Notes: generated by a model from the letters alone, not told the origin. A stretch of 17,073 bases of DNA from an uncultured Butyricicoccus sp. (GCA_910584935.1 CAJUDU010000054.1:1-17073), one strand, 5' to 3'. Positions 1-7,179 are shown, counted from the first letter of the stretch. Numbers and translations: made by a program.

Positions 1-73
1 TTTATCACTTTCTTTTTGTGTTGAAGGTGTCAACTTTATTTATACAACATCAAAAACATATTAGCGAAGGAGG

Positions 74-106
74 TTGACAATAAGATCTTATTGATTAAAT
101 TACAAT
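74..106 (+). promoter_or_regulatory. Candidate xis promoter with palindromic operator
   Basis: TTGACA (74-79) and TACAAT (101-106) are good -35 and -10 hexamers but stand 21 bp apart, longer than the usual 17. A perfect 16-bp palindrome, CAATAAGATCTTATTG, occupies 78-93, overlapping the -35 and filling the spacer. TAAATT (96-101) would give a 16-bp spacer but is a poorer -10. A dyad in an over-long spacer resembles promoters controlled by DNA-distorting or MerR-type regulators. That link is inference, and no regulator gene is visible here. Confidence 0.5.
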
Positions 107-137
107 GGGTTAGGAGGATACACGGAGGTGATTCATC

Positions 138-338
138 TTGGCACTTAAAATTCCATTTTGGGAACGATACACACTCTCCATAGAAGAAGCCGCAGCATAT
201 TTCAGGATAGGAGAAAATAAGCTGCGGAAGCTAATCAGTGAAAATCCCGACGCTGATTTCATTTTATGGAATAATACCAGAGCACAAATAAAACGCAAGA
301 AATTTGAAAACTACATTGACCGAATCAGCCTGATTTGA
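138..338 (+). CDS. xis: Tn916-type excisionase (Xis)
   Basis: This 66-residue basic protein closely resembles Tn916 Xis (about 67 aa), sharing the WERYTL, EEAAAYFRIGENKLRKL and QIKRKKFENYID blocks. It is a winged-helix DNA-binding protein that bends DNA at the element ends and steers the integrase toward excision. The start is TTG at 138, set by GGAGG at 124-128, 9 nt upstream; no ATG is suitably placed. A second GGAGG lies at 113-117. The gene ends 81 bp before the integrase start, in the usual xis-int order. The family call is from recognisable motifs; activity is inferred. Confidence 0.93.
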   Translation: MALKIPFWERYTLSIEEAAAYFRIGENKLRKLISENPDADFILWNNTRAQIKRKKFENYIDRISLI

Positions 339-344
339 TGACGC

Positions 345-373
345 TTGAGCTTAAATACTCGGTGTGGTATAAT
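345..373 (+). promoter_or_regulatory. Promoter for int
   Basis: TTGAGC (345-350) and TATAAT (368-373) are exactly 17 bp apart. TGG directly before the -10 makes it an extended -10 promoter. It begins 7 bp after the xis stop and would start transcription about 40 nt before the integrase ATG. The integrase can thus be expressed independently of xis. Confidence 0.8.
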
Positions 374-419
374 ACAAGTGCCGCATCGAGTTTCTTCTTC
401 ACGCAGAAAGGAGTTTACA

Positions 420-1691
420 ATGGCAACGAAAAGAAGGGACTCAAAAGGACGGATTCTCAAAGCGGGTGAATCCCAGCGTGCAGATGGGATGTATATGTAC
501 CGCTATACCGATGCAGGCGGGGTACGGCGGACGGTCTACAGTTGGCGGCTTGTGGGTACAGACAAGCTGCCAGCAGGCAAAAAAGCCGGTGAACCGCTGC
601 GCGAACTGGAAAAGCTGCTGATCCGTGATGCCGATGATGGCATTGAAAGTTTTACAGCCAAAAAAAAGACTTTGGACGATTTTTTCCATAAGTATATGTC
701 CATGAAGAAAGAGCTGAAATCCTCTACCCGATCCGCTTATATCCAAGTGTACAACATCTACATTAAAGATGTATTTGGAAGCTATAGTATCAGTTCCATC
801 AAATATAGCGATATTAAGCAGTTCTACCTGTCTATGTTCCATGAAAAGGGGTTAAAGCCTAACACTGTCCATACTGTCAACACCGTTCTCTGCCCTATCT
901 TCACGTTGGCAGTACGTGATGGTTATATCAGGGTAAATCCTGCCCATCAGGTATATGCCGAATTGAAAAAACAGAACAGATGGGGACAGGATAAGCGCCA
1001 TGCGTTGACCAAAGACCAGCAGCAAATGTTCATTGACTTTATTCGCAGATCCCCGAAGTACACAAGGGTTCTCAATCTATTTACTGTGCTTTTGGGCACT
1101 GGCTGCCGTGTCGGTGAGATTATCGGTCTGCGTTGGGATGACTGTAACTTTGAAGAAAATCTCATTTCTATCAACCACAATATGACTTTTCGCAAGCCTG
1201 AAAACGAAAAGAAGATGAGGTTTCTCGTATCTACCCCTAAGACTGAAGCTGGCACGCGAGTGATTCCCATGCTCCGTGAAGTCAAGTCTGCCCTGCTCAA
1301 TGAGCGGCTTCGCCAGATGGCAGAGGGCTTCAATCAAACTGAGGTTGATGGCTTTACAAACTTCATCTTCCATACAAAAAGGGGAAATCTTTATACCGAC
1401 TCGTCTATTGATATGATCATTAGGCGCATTATCCGTGATTGTAATGCTGAGGAAACTGCTGCTGCAAAAGCGCAGCAACGGAAACCGATTTTACTCCCGC
1501 ACTTCTCTGTCCATAATTTGCGGCACACATTCTGTACCCGTTTCTGTGAAAACGAAACCAACCTGAAAATCATTCAGGAAATCATGGGGCACGCCAATAT
1601 TTCTACCACCATGGATGTCTATAATGAGGCAACCATGGAGAAGAAAAAAGCCAGCTTTGAGAACCTGGAAGGGAAAATTACGATTGGTTGA
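420..1691 (+). CDS. int: Tn916-type tyrosine integrase
   Basis: Site-specific tyrosine recombinase of 423 aa that would integrate and excise the mobile element. The N-terminus (RRDSKGRILKAGESQRADG, then YSWRLVGTDKLPAG) matches the arm-binding domain of Tn916 Int. A core-binding SAM-like domain follows at about residues 80-180, then the catalytic domain. The catalytic set is complete: Arg230 (GCRVGE), Lys274 (TPKTEAG), His365 and Arg368 (HNLRH), His391 (GHAN) and nucleophile Tyr401 (MDVY). ATG 420 is chosen because AAAGGAG lies just upstream at 407-413 and this start matches the Tn916 N-terminus. An in-frame TTG at 345 sits inside the promoter. The gene is at the right edge of the element with xis just upstream. 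It looks intact and functional. Confidence 0.96.
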   Translation: MATKRRDSKGRILKAGESQRADGMYMYRYTDAGGVRRTVYSWRLVGTDKLPAGKKAGEPLRELEKLLIRDADDGIESFTAKKKTLDDFFHKYMSMKKELKSSTRSAYIQVYNIYIKDVFGSYSISSIKYSDIKQFYLSMFHEKGLKPNTVHTVNTVLCPIFTLAVRDGYIRVNPAHQVYAELKKQNRWGQDKRHALTKDQQQMFIDFIRRSPKYTRVLNLFTVLLGTGCRVGEIIGLRWDDCNFEENLISINHNMTFRKPENEKKMRFLVSTPKTEAGTRVIPMLREVKSALLNERLRQMAEGFNQTEVDGFTNFIFHTKRGNLYTDSSIDMIIRRIIRDCNAEETAAAKAQQRKPILLPHFSVHNLRHTFCTRFCENETNLKIIQEIMGHANISTTMDVYNEATMEKKKASFENLEGKITIG

Positions 1692-1826
1692 ATCGTACAC
1701 CAAAACATACACCATTTCACACAGTTTTTCTAAGCAGTTATGAAAAATTACGTGTAATAATTCAGGAAATATGCTTGAATCGTGATAGTTTGAGAACTTA
1801 TAATGATATATACACTACAATATTTT
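1692..1826. other. Probable element end with attachment junction and repeats
   Basis: AT-rich, gene-free stretch between the integrase stop and the chromosomal ABC operon. It has two short direct repeats: TACACCA at 1696-1702 and 1708-1714, one helical turn apart (12 bp), and TTGAATCGT at 1688-1696 and 1775-1783. ATTAC/GTAAT arms lie near 1748-1759. Tn916-family ends carry repeated integrase arm sites downstream of int, so these are candidates. The exact junction cannot be fixed without the other end of the element or an empty site. Confidence 0.5.
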
Positions 1827-1874
1827 AATCCCCTGGATCGCTGGCAGGCTGCCATCTCCAGGGGATTATTTTTT
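1827..1874. terminator. Long inverted repeat, likely bidirectional terminator
   Basis: A perfect 10-bp outer stem (AATCCCCTGG 1827-1836 with CCAGGGGATT 1858-1867) encloses a second 5-bp stem (1842-1846 with 1850-1854). T6 follows on the plus strand at 1869-1874. On the minus strand the hairpin begins just after the ATPase stop but its U tract is weak (TTAAAATATT). It would end the minus-strand ABC operon and stop plus-strand readthrough from int. Confidence 0.8.
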
Positions 1875-1875
1875 G

Positions 1876-2661
1876 TTAAGAAAGCAAAATACGGTCATTA
1901 TCAAGCGTTTTGCCTGCATTCGTTTTGAACTGTTCCAGCAAATCTGCAACGGTCATACCCTGCCGTTTTTCACCTTGGATATCCAGAACAATACGCCCGC
2001 TGTCCATCATCAAAGTGCGATTGCCAAGGTCAAGGGCATTTTGCATATTATGCGTTACCATCAGCGTTGTAATCTGATGTTTTTCAACAACATCACGAGT
2101 GATTTGTAATACTTTTTCTGCCGTTGCCGGGTCAAGCGCCGCAGTATGTTCATCCAGCAAAAGCAGTTTAGGCGGCACCATGGTTGCCATCATCAGTGTC
2201 AGTGCCTGCCGCTGCCCGCCAGACAGCAAACCTACTGGTTGTTTCATCCGGTCTTCCAGCCCCATGCCAAGCAGCGCAAGCTGCTGGCGGAAATGCTCTT
2301 TTTCCGCACGGCTGACACGGGAAAACCATCCGCCATGCCCTGCCGCCAGTGCAAGATTTTCTTCGATGCTCATACCAGGCGCACTGCCGCGCATTGGGTC
2401 TTGAAACAGCCGCCCAATATGCCGTGCACGGGCAAACGCAGGCTGGAATGTAATATCCTTGCCATCAAGCTGGATAGCCCCGCTATCTGTTTGGAAATCC
2501 CCACAAATCGCATTAAATAAGGTGGATTTCCCTGCCCCATTGGAACCGATAATGGTGGCAAAATCACCTGGTTCCAAATGTAGGGATAATTCAGAAATTG
2601 CTTTTTTCTCATTCACGGTGCCAGGGTTAAAGGTCTTTGAAATGCCAGAAATCTTTAGCAT
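1876..2661 (-). CDS. trpZ: ABC transporter ATP-binding protein (TrpZ-like)
   Basis: Cytoplasmic ATPase of 261 aa that powers the importer encoded by the two upstream genes. The standard motifs are present: Walker A GSNGAGKST at residues 39-47, Q-loop Gln87 (RLFQDP), signature LSGGQ at 146-150, Walker B LLLLDE at 166-171, and an H-loop in MVTHNM. The ATG lies 4 nt after the permease stop, and the GGGGGA ribosome binding site is inside the permease end, so translation is probably coupled. Last gene of a three-gene operon led by a Trp-type T-box. The tryptophan assignment comes from that leader and the partner proteins, not from the ATPase itself. Confidence 0.9.
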   Translation of the reverse strand: MLKISGISKTFNPGTVNEKKAISELSLHLEPGDFATIIGSNGAGKSTLFNAICGDFQTDSGAIQLDGKDITFQPAFARARHIGRLFQDPMRGSAPGMSIEENLALAAGHGGWFSRVSRAEKEHFRQQLALLGMGLEDRMKQPVGLLSGGQRQALTLMMATMVPPKLLLLDEHTAALDPATAEKVLQITRDVVEKHQITTLMVTHNMQNALDLGNRTLMMDSGRIVLDIQGEKRQGMTVADLLEQFKTNAGKTLDNDRILLS

Positions 2662-2665
2662 CTGA

Positions 2666-3589
2666 TTATTCCCCCTTTTTTGCTGTCAAACGACGATAAA
2701 TCATTGGAAAATGGGATTTCAGATATGGCCCGGAAATTGCCAAAACAACAATCACTGAAGACACCAGCTTCAGCATAAACGCAGGCATATTAAAACGCAG
2801 CGCAATGGTATAAACCAGCCGGAAAATAAACGAACCGAGTACCACGCCAATTGCCCGGGGCAAAATACCACCGCGTCCAAGAAAAGTGCTGCCAATCAGC
2901 AGTGAAGCCAATGCAATGGTTACAATGCCCTGCCCAATATTAATATCCACTGATTTTTGTGCCTGCGCAAGCAGGCAGCCGGATAAACCAGTGAAAGCAT
3001 TTGCAACACACAGCCCAACCGTTGTCGTAAAAACTGGGTTAATTGAGGAGGAACGCACCATATCAGGGTTATTGCCAGTTGCACGGATCGCAAGCCCCAG
3101 CCGTGTGCCTAGAAAAAGGGTTAAAAACGCAATCACGAGTATCACAGCAATGATGACAACAACCAATTCAAATTGTCCGGCAAGCGGCGTATCCGCAAAA
3201 AATTTTTTTGCCATGGTGAAAACGGTATCCGTGCGGTTCATATTCAGTAGTGAGGAACCACCCATTACAGCAATATTGATCGAATATAATGCCGTATTGA
3301 CAATAATACCGGCAAGCAGGCTGTCTACGCCCATGCGGGTTTGCAGCAGCGCAGTGACAAACCCAGAACATACCCCCGCAAGCATTGCGGCAGGGATAGA
3401 AAGAAACGGATGCCCTGAAATGGCAACAACTGCACCCACAGCCGCGCCAAGGGTAAAACAGCCATCCGTAGACAAATCACATACATTCAGCATGGAATAG
3501 CTGAGGAACAAAGCAAGCACTGTCAGAGAACAAATCAGCCCAAGTTCCAAAGCAGTTTGTCCAAGGGACAACATAGCAGGCAATGTCAA
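2666..3589 (-). CDS. trpY: ABC transporter permease, BPD_transp_2 family (TrpY-like)
   Basis: Integral membrane protein of 307 aa with roughly eight hydrophobic segments, in the permease family of branched-chain amino acid and TrpY-type importers. Typical stretches are the LSTDGCFTLGAAVGA motif near the N-terminus and the later GLSGCLLAQAQKSVDINIGQG loop. It would form the channel for the substrate delivered by the lipoprotein upstream. The start is TTG at 3589, set by GGAGGA 7 nt upstream; the next ATG is five codons in and has no ribosome binding site. A strong hairpin (3628-3654) separates it from the binding-protein gene, so it may be expressed below that gene. The substrate is inferred from the T-box. 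Confidence 0.9.
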   Translation of the reverse strand: MTLPAMLSLGQTALELGLICSLTVLALFLSYSMLNVCDLSTDGCFTLGAAVGAVVAISGHPFLSIPAAMLAGVCSGFVTALLQTRMGVDSLLAGIIVNTALYSINIAVMGGSSLLNMNRTDTVFTMAKKFFADTPLAGQFELVVVIIAVILVIAFLTLFLGTRLGLAIRATGNNPDMVRSSSINPVFTTTVGLCVANAFTGLSGCLLAQAQKSVDINIGQGIVTIALASLLIGSTFLGRGGILPRAIGVVLGSFIFRLVYTIALRFNMPAFMLKLVSSVIVVLAISGPYLKSHFPMIYRRLTAKKGE

Positions 3590-3627
3590 AGGGGATTCCT
3601 CCTTTTTTATGAAATGTGTGTATGGGC

Positions 3628-3654
3628 AGACCCGCGGAATATCTCCACGGGTCT
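3628..3654 (-). promoter_or_regulatory. Intercistronic hairpin between binding protein and permease
   Basis: AGACCCG and CGGGTCT arms, extended by a G-U and three more pairs, give an 11-bp stem with a GATAT loop. No T run follows, so it is not a classical terminator. Such stems after binding-protein genes often protect the upstream mRNA from 3' exonucleases and raise binding-protein levels over permease. Role inferred. Confidence 0.7.
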
Positions 3655-3663
3655 TTATCTCTT

Positions 3664-4755
3664 TTAATCTTTTGACAAATCGTCAAAGCTCTCTGCGGTA
3701 GTAATGCTAGATACTTTGGTGCAAAGTGGCTCAAATGCTGTTTTTACGGTGTTAAAATCCAGCTTTAATGCTTCACAAGTTTCAGTATTCACCGTTGCGG
3801 TGCCATTATCAAACGTCATCACCGCAAGTTTTGCCGGATCTACCCCATCCAGCAGGATTTGGGCAATCATATTTGCGGTTTCTTTGCCAAGGTTCGCGTA
3901 ATCAACGCCATAACCCATAAACGCACCATTGAGCGCAAAGGAATCCGCACCGGTATAATGTGGGATGCCCGCGTCAATAAAGGTTTCATAGATGGAAAGT
4001 TCCGCAGTCATAATGGTGTTGTCGGTTGGCGTAAATACTGCGTCCACGCCATCAGCAACCAGCGCCTGCGCAGCAAGCATAACTTCATCGGTTGTGGTAC
4101 CTGTGCGCTCTACATATGCAATATTATTCTGGGTTAAATATTCTTTTGCGTGCGCAATCGGTGTTGTAGAAGAATCTTCACCTGGGTCATATAACAGCCC
4201 GATTTTTTTCACATCCGGCTTGACTGCTTTGATAAGCTCCATAATCGCGTTGGTATCCAAATAATCCGAAGTGCCGGTTAAATTTGCGCCAGGCGCATCC
4301 AACGATTCTACAACGCCAGAACTAACCGGGTCAGAAACCGCTGAAAAAACAACCGGTGTCTGTGTTTCTTCTGTCGCCGCCTGCATTGCCATGGCAACTG
4401 GTGTTGCTACACCAACCATCAAGTCAACATTATCCGCTTCAAAGTTTGCAATGATTTGATTCATCACATTAGAATCACCATTGCAGTTATCCAGTGAAAC
4501 ATCAAATGTTACATTGTGTTCGGTTTCAATTTCATCCAGGCGGGATTCAATATTCTGTACAATCTGATTCAAAGACGCGTCATCGACATAATTGCAAATG
4601 CCGATTTTATAAACATCGCCATCCGCACCAGCGGCACTGCCGGAGCCAGCCTGACCGCTGGAACCTCCAGTGTTACTGGAATTGCCGGAACAGCCGGCAA
4701 GGGATAATGTCAAAGTCAGCGCAAGCGCTGCGGCAGTGATTTTCTTCTTTCTCAT
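3664..4755 (-). CDS. trpX: ABC transporter substrate-binding lipoprotein (TrpX-like)
   Basis: Lipid-anchored extracellular binding protein of 363 aa. The N-terminus has three lysines, a hydrophobic stretch and the lipobox LAGC with Cys22 as lipidation site, then a Gly/Ser-rich linker. The mature part begins KIGICNYVDD and continues with blocks typical of the ABC_sub_bind (PF04392) family: PVVFSAVSDPV, GTSDYLD, KKIGLLYDPGEDSS, FTPTDNTIM and YGVDYANLG. An upstream in-frame ATG at 4761 is only 1 nt from GGAGGA (4763-4768), whereas ATG 4755 is 7 nt away, so 4755 is chosen. First gene of the operon, under a T-box with a TGG specifier, which supports tryptophan as substrate. Tyrosine or a related compound is possible on family grounds alone. 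Confidence 0.92.
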   Translation of the reverse strand: MRKKKITAAALALTLTLSLAGCSGNSSNTGGSSGQAGSGSAAGADGDVYKIGICNYVDDASLNQIVQNIESRLDEIETEHNVTFDVSLDNCNGDSNVMNQIIANFEADNVDLMVGVATPVAMAMQAATEETQTPVVFSAVSDPVSSGVVESLDAPGANLTGTSDYLDTNAIMELIKAVKPDVKKIGLLYDPGEDSSTTPIAHAKEYLTQNNIAYVERTGTTTDEVMLAAQALVADGVDAVFTPTDNTIMTAELSIYETFIDAGIPHYTGADSFALNGAFMGYGVDYANLGKETANMIAQILLDGVDPAKLAVMTFDNGTATVNTETCEALKLDFNTVKTAFEPLCTKVSSITTAESFDDLSKD

Positions 4756-4825
4756 GGTCATTTCCTCCTAAAAAAATACGGGCAGCAGATGGAAGCTTTT
4801 TTCAAAATCCCAGCAAAACAGACAT

Positions 4826-4864
4826 AAAAAAATGGCTGCTTATCCCACCATGGGACAAGAGCCA
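4826..4864 (-). terminator. T-box-controlled intrinsic terminator
   Basis: On the minus strand TGGCT (4864-4860) pairs with AGCCA (4837-4833). An inner stem, CTTGTCCCA with TGGGATAAG, has one G-U pair and one bulged C, and T7 follows at 4832-4826. It sits directly after the T-box sequence, in the expected position to compete with the antiterminator. Confidence 0.9.
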
Positions 4865-5129
4865 GAACTCCTGCGATACCACCCAAATTGACGTTACCAA
4901 AAAACAATAACGCCCGCTCGCTTTGCGCGCCATCACGCGCACCCGATGGATAACGGGTGGGTTCCCGTCAGCGCCTACTATGGTATGGATGAAAGCCCAA
5001 TACCGGTTCAGGCTGCCCTCGGAAGTCCATTCACAACAGCTGCATACCACCCTGATTCCACCATCCAAGGCTCTCTAACGGCACACTATACTGGTTACTA
5101 CTCTTCCTCACAGGTTTATCATATCAACG
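4826..5129 (-). ncRNA. T-box riboswitch leader, tryptophan specifier
   Basis: Read on the minus strand from the predicted start near 5129. Stem I base is GGAAG pairing with CTTCC, with an AGTA S-turn on the 5' side and GAA-TGG-A on the 3' side; the specifier TGG is at 5027-5029 and reads tryptophan. The apical part has AGAGAG and GGATGGTGGAAT closed by CCTTG/CAGGG. A conserved CCGTTATC lies in the stem III region. The T-box sequence AATTTGGGTGGTATCGCAG lies at 4871-4889, followed by a terminator. Uncharged tRNA-Trp would favour the antiterminator and switch on the ABC operon. The antiterminator bulge reads TGGT, which pairs best with discriminator A and only by wobble with G. Transcription attenuation is indicated by the intrinsic terminator. 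Confidence 0.93.
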
Positions 5130-5135
5130 ATAGTT

Positions 5136-5164
5136 ATTATAACTTTCCGAATCCATTTTGTCAA
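5136..5164 (-). promoter_or_regulatory. Consensus promoter of the T-box/ABC operon
   Basis: TTGACA (5164-5159) and TATAAT (5141-5136) on the minus strand, spaced exactly 17 bp, are a perfect sigma-A match. A very AT-rich stretch just upstream (about 5170-5197), including the palindrome AATTTATAAATT, could act as an UP element. Such a strong promoter fits control being exercised by the leader. Confidence 0.92.
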
Positions 5165-5197
5165 GCGTGTATTTTTATAATTTATAAATTTTACATA

Positions 5198-5243
5198 TAT
5201 GAGAGCTGTATCTTGCCGAAAGAAATCAAATATAGCTCTCATA
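5198..5243 (-). terminator. Hairpin, candidate terminator of the small ORF
   Basis: A 14-bp stem with one G-U pair (arms 5198-5211 and 5230-5243, core TATGAGAGCT/AGCTCTCATA) and an 18-nt loop. On the minus strand it lies after the small ORF ending at 5291 and before the T-box promoter. The downstream tract is AT-rich rather than a clean T run. It may end the small transcript or insulate the promoter. Confidence 0.6.
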
Positions 5244-5290
5244 AAACAACAAAATGCCTTAAAACTTAACCGATTTGCCTTTTGGCATGA

Positions 5291-5488
5291 TTATTTTTCT
5301 CTTATATATCTGCCAGAACGATAATTATCAACAGGCTGTCCATTTTCAGAGAAACACATTACAAGGTCATCACCAACTAATTCCAGATTCATAATAAATT
5401 CCACTGCCCAATTTACCGCCGTGGGAAGCATAAAACCAAAACTCAAAGCCAGAATCAGAGATGAAATTTTCCTTTTTATATTGTACAT
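5291..5488 (-). CDS. Small putative membrane or secreted protein, 65 aa
   Basis: I do not recognise this protein. It has a basic start (MYNIKRK), a hydrophobic stretch at about residues 8-33 that could be a membrane anchor or signal peptide, and a polar C-terminal half with acidic and basic residues ending SGRYIREK. AAGGA lies about 12 nt before the ATG, a rather long spacing. An overlapping ATG at 5492 in another frame gives only about 40 codons and no such pattern. It is a lone minus-strand gene between the DUF554 promoter and the T-box operon. A chance ORF cannot be excluded. Confidence 0.5.
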   Translation of the reverse strand: MYNIKRKISSLILALSFGFMLPTAVNWAVEFIMNLELVGDDLVMCFSENGQPVDNYRSGRYIREK

Positions 5489-5534
5489 TCATCTTTCAAT
5501 TCCTTTATGTTATGTCTTGCCCTGCAAATTTTTG

Positions 5535-5563
5535 TTGCTTTTTTATGGACAGGTTGTTATAAT
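5535..5563 (+). promoter_or_regulatory. Promoter for the DUF554 gene
   Basis: TTGCTT (5535-5540) and TATAAT (5558-5563) with a 17-bp spacer; TGT before the -10 makes it extended. It lies about 80 bp upstream of the DUF554 start on the same strand. Confidence 0.75.
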
Positions 5564-5644
5564 GGGCAATGAAAATCAAACCGCAAAACGGTATAAAAAT
5601 ACACAATGTTATATTCTATCAGCAGAAAGGAAGCAATCCACATT

Positions 5645-6328
5645 ATGCTTGGAACAATTGTAAACACAGGGACAATTTTATGCGGCAGTCTGATTGGCGG
5701 CACCTTAAAAAAGGGGCTGCGTGAAGATTTACAGCAAGCTATGATTCGCGCAATGGGACTGGCAGCAACCGCGCTTGGCATCAGTACGATTGCAAAAAAT
5801 ATGCCAGGAAGCCACTATCCGGTTTTATTTATCTTAAGCCTTGGCATAGGCAGCGTGCTGGGCAGTGCCTTGCAGCTTGAAGAACATTTCACCAGTTTCG
5901 CTGACAGCCATTCTAAAACCAAACTGGGCAAAGGACTTTCTACCGCAATTTTAATGTTTTGTATTGGCACATTATCCATCCTTGGTCCCATTGAAAGCGC
6001 ACTTCATCATGATAATACATTTTTACTTACCAACGCGACTTTGGATTTTATCACATCAATGGCGCTTGCCGCATCTTATGGTTATGGCATTGCTTTTGCT
6101 GCCCCAATTTTATTTTTATGGCAAGGGTCAATTTTTATGGGAGCTGGCGCAGTCAGCAAATTCCTGACCACTGATTTGCTGACCGAGATTTCCATTCTCG
6201 GCGGCATCCTGATTTTCAGTTCCGGGTTATCTATTCTGAAAATCAAAGATTGTAAAACCATGAATATGCTGCCTTCCCTGCTGATACCGCCGCTTTGGTT
6301 TGCCATAAAAGGATTTATTGGGTTTTAA
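5645..6328 (+). CDS. DUF554 family membrane protein
   Basis: Integral membrane protein of 227 aa, the usual size for DUF554 (YdfK-like). Recognisable blocks are the opening MLGTIVNTGTILCGSLIGG, then GLRED, and the central FCIGTLSILGPIESAL. Six or seven hydrophobic segments are visible. ATG 5645 is chosen because the family begins with M-x-GT-x-VN; the in-frame ATG at 5606 would add 13 residues, has no ribosome binding site, and precedes AGAAAGGAAG (5624-5633), the likely site. Function is not established for the family; a transport role is often assumed. Its stop is only 2 bp from the stop of convergent rsmI. Confidence 0.9.
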   Translation: MLGTIVNTGTILCGSLIGGTLKKGLREDLQQAMIRAMGLAATALGISTIAKNMPGSHYPVLFILSLGIGSVLGSALQLEEHFTSFADSHSKTKLGKGLSTAILMFCIGTLSILGPIESALHHDNTFLLTNATLDFITSMALAASYGYGIAFAAPILFLWQGSIFMGAGAVSKFLTTDLLTEISILGGILIFSSGLSILKIKDCKTMNMLPSLLIPPLWFAIKGFIGF

Positions 6329-6330
6329 TC

Positions 6331-7179
6331 TTATTCCTGCTGCATTTCTAATGCCGCTTGATATAAGGCATTTTTCTTGACGCCTACATCTGCGGATACC
6401 CGTTTTACAGCATCTTTTAGGGTTTCCCCCTTTTCAATGGCAGACTGTACCTGTACAAGCGCCTGTGCCATGCGTTCTTCATCCTTTGGGTCATCCTCTG
6501 CCGCCCCTTCTACAATTAGTACAAATTCCCCACGCGGCAGCGTTTGGGAGAAATATTCCCGTGCTTCGCCTAACGTAAAACGCAAGGTTTCTTCATGCAG
6601 TTTTGTGATTTCACGCGAAAGTGAAATATGGCGTTCCTCACCAAATGCCGTACATAAATCCTCCAATGTCTGGCGCAATTTATGCGGCGCTTCATAAAAA
6701 ATCATGGTGCGTTTTTCTGTTTTCAGGCTTTCCAAATGCTCACGGCGCACTTTTTTATTCATCGATAAAAACCCTTCAAAACACCATCGCCCCGTCGGCA
6801 GCCCAGATGCCGCGAGAGCACAAACCGCAGCACAGCAGCCCGGCACAACACATACCATAATGCCATGCTGGGCACATAATGCAACCAAATCCTCCCCTGG
6901 GTCAGATATTGCTGGCATTCCCGCATCTGTCATCAGGGCACAGCTTTCTCCTGCCAGCAGCCGGGATAAAATTTCTTCCCCGCGCTGGCGGCGGTTGTGT
7001 TCAAAATAACTCACCATCGGTTTTGCTGGCAAATCAAACGCAGCCAGTAATTTTTTTGTGACGCGAGTATCCTCCGCCGCAATGAAATCTACAGTGGAAA
7101 TAGTTTGCTGTGCGCGCGGCGAAAAATCCCCTAAATTTCCAATTGGTGTAGCAATCAGATAAAGTATGCCTGCATCCAT
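6331..7179 (-). CDS. rsmI: 16S rRNA (cytidine1402-2'-O)-methyltransferase RsmI
   Basis: SAM-dependent methyltransferase of 282 aa in the tetrapyrrole methylase fold. It 2'-O-methylates C1402 of 16S rRNA in the decoding centre. Signatures in order: LYLIATPIGNLGD at the N-terminus, AAEDTRVTKKLL, SYFEHN, LMTDAGMPAISDPGE, VVPGCCAAVCALAASGLPTGRW and FYEAPHKL, then a helical C-terminal region (DAVKRVSADVGVKKNALYQ). ATG 7179 is chosen because AAAGGAG sits 8 nt upstream; an in-frame GTG at 7188 overlaps that site. It has its own consensus promoter. The gene ends 2 bp from DUF554 with no terminator between them. Confidence 0.97.
   Translation of the reverse strand: MDAGILYLIATPIGNLGDFSPRAQQTISTVDFIAAEDTRVTKKLLAAFDLPAKPMVSYFEHNRRQRGEEILSRLLAGESCALMTDAGMPAISDPGEDLVALCAQHGIMVCVVPGCCAAVCALAASGLPTGRWCFEGFLSMNKKVRREHLESLKTEKRTMIFYEAPHKLRQTLEDLCTAFGEERHISLSREITKLHEETLRFTLGEAREYFSQTLPRGEFVLIVEGAAEDDPKDEERMAQALVQVQSAIEKGETLKDAVKRVSADVGVKKNALYQAALEMQQE

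Noticed and set aside
128..148. Six-codon GTG mini-ORF before xis using the first GGAGG
   Set aside because: Too short to support; it may only reflect the doubled Shine-Dalgarno motif.
2886..3500. A 204-codon plus-strand open frame
   Set aside because: Antisense shadow of the ABC permease, low-complexity product and no ribosome binding site.
5040..5052. Second T-box-like motif (minus GGGTGGTATGCAG), suggesting tandem T-boxes
   Set aside because: It belongs to the upper part of Stem I: the CAGGG part pairs with CCTTG and the rest with GTGTGCC. It is not followed by a terminator, and there is no room for a complete first T-box.
4946..5269. 107-codon plus-strand open frame
   Set aside because: It is opposite the T-box leader and its promoter, with no ribosome binding site.
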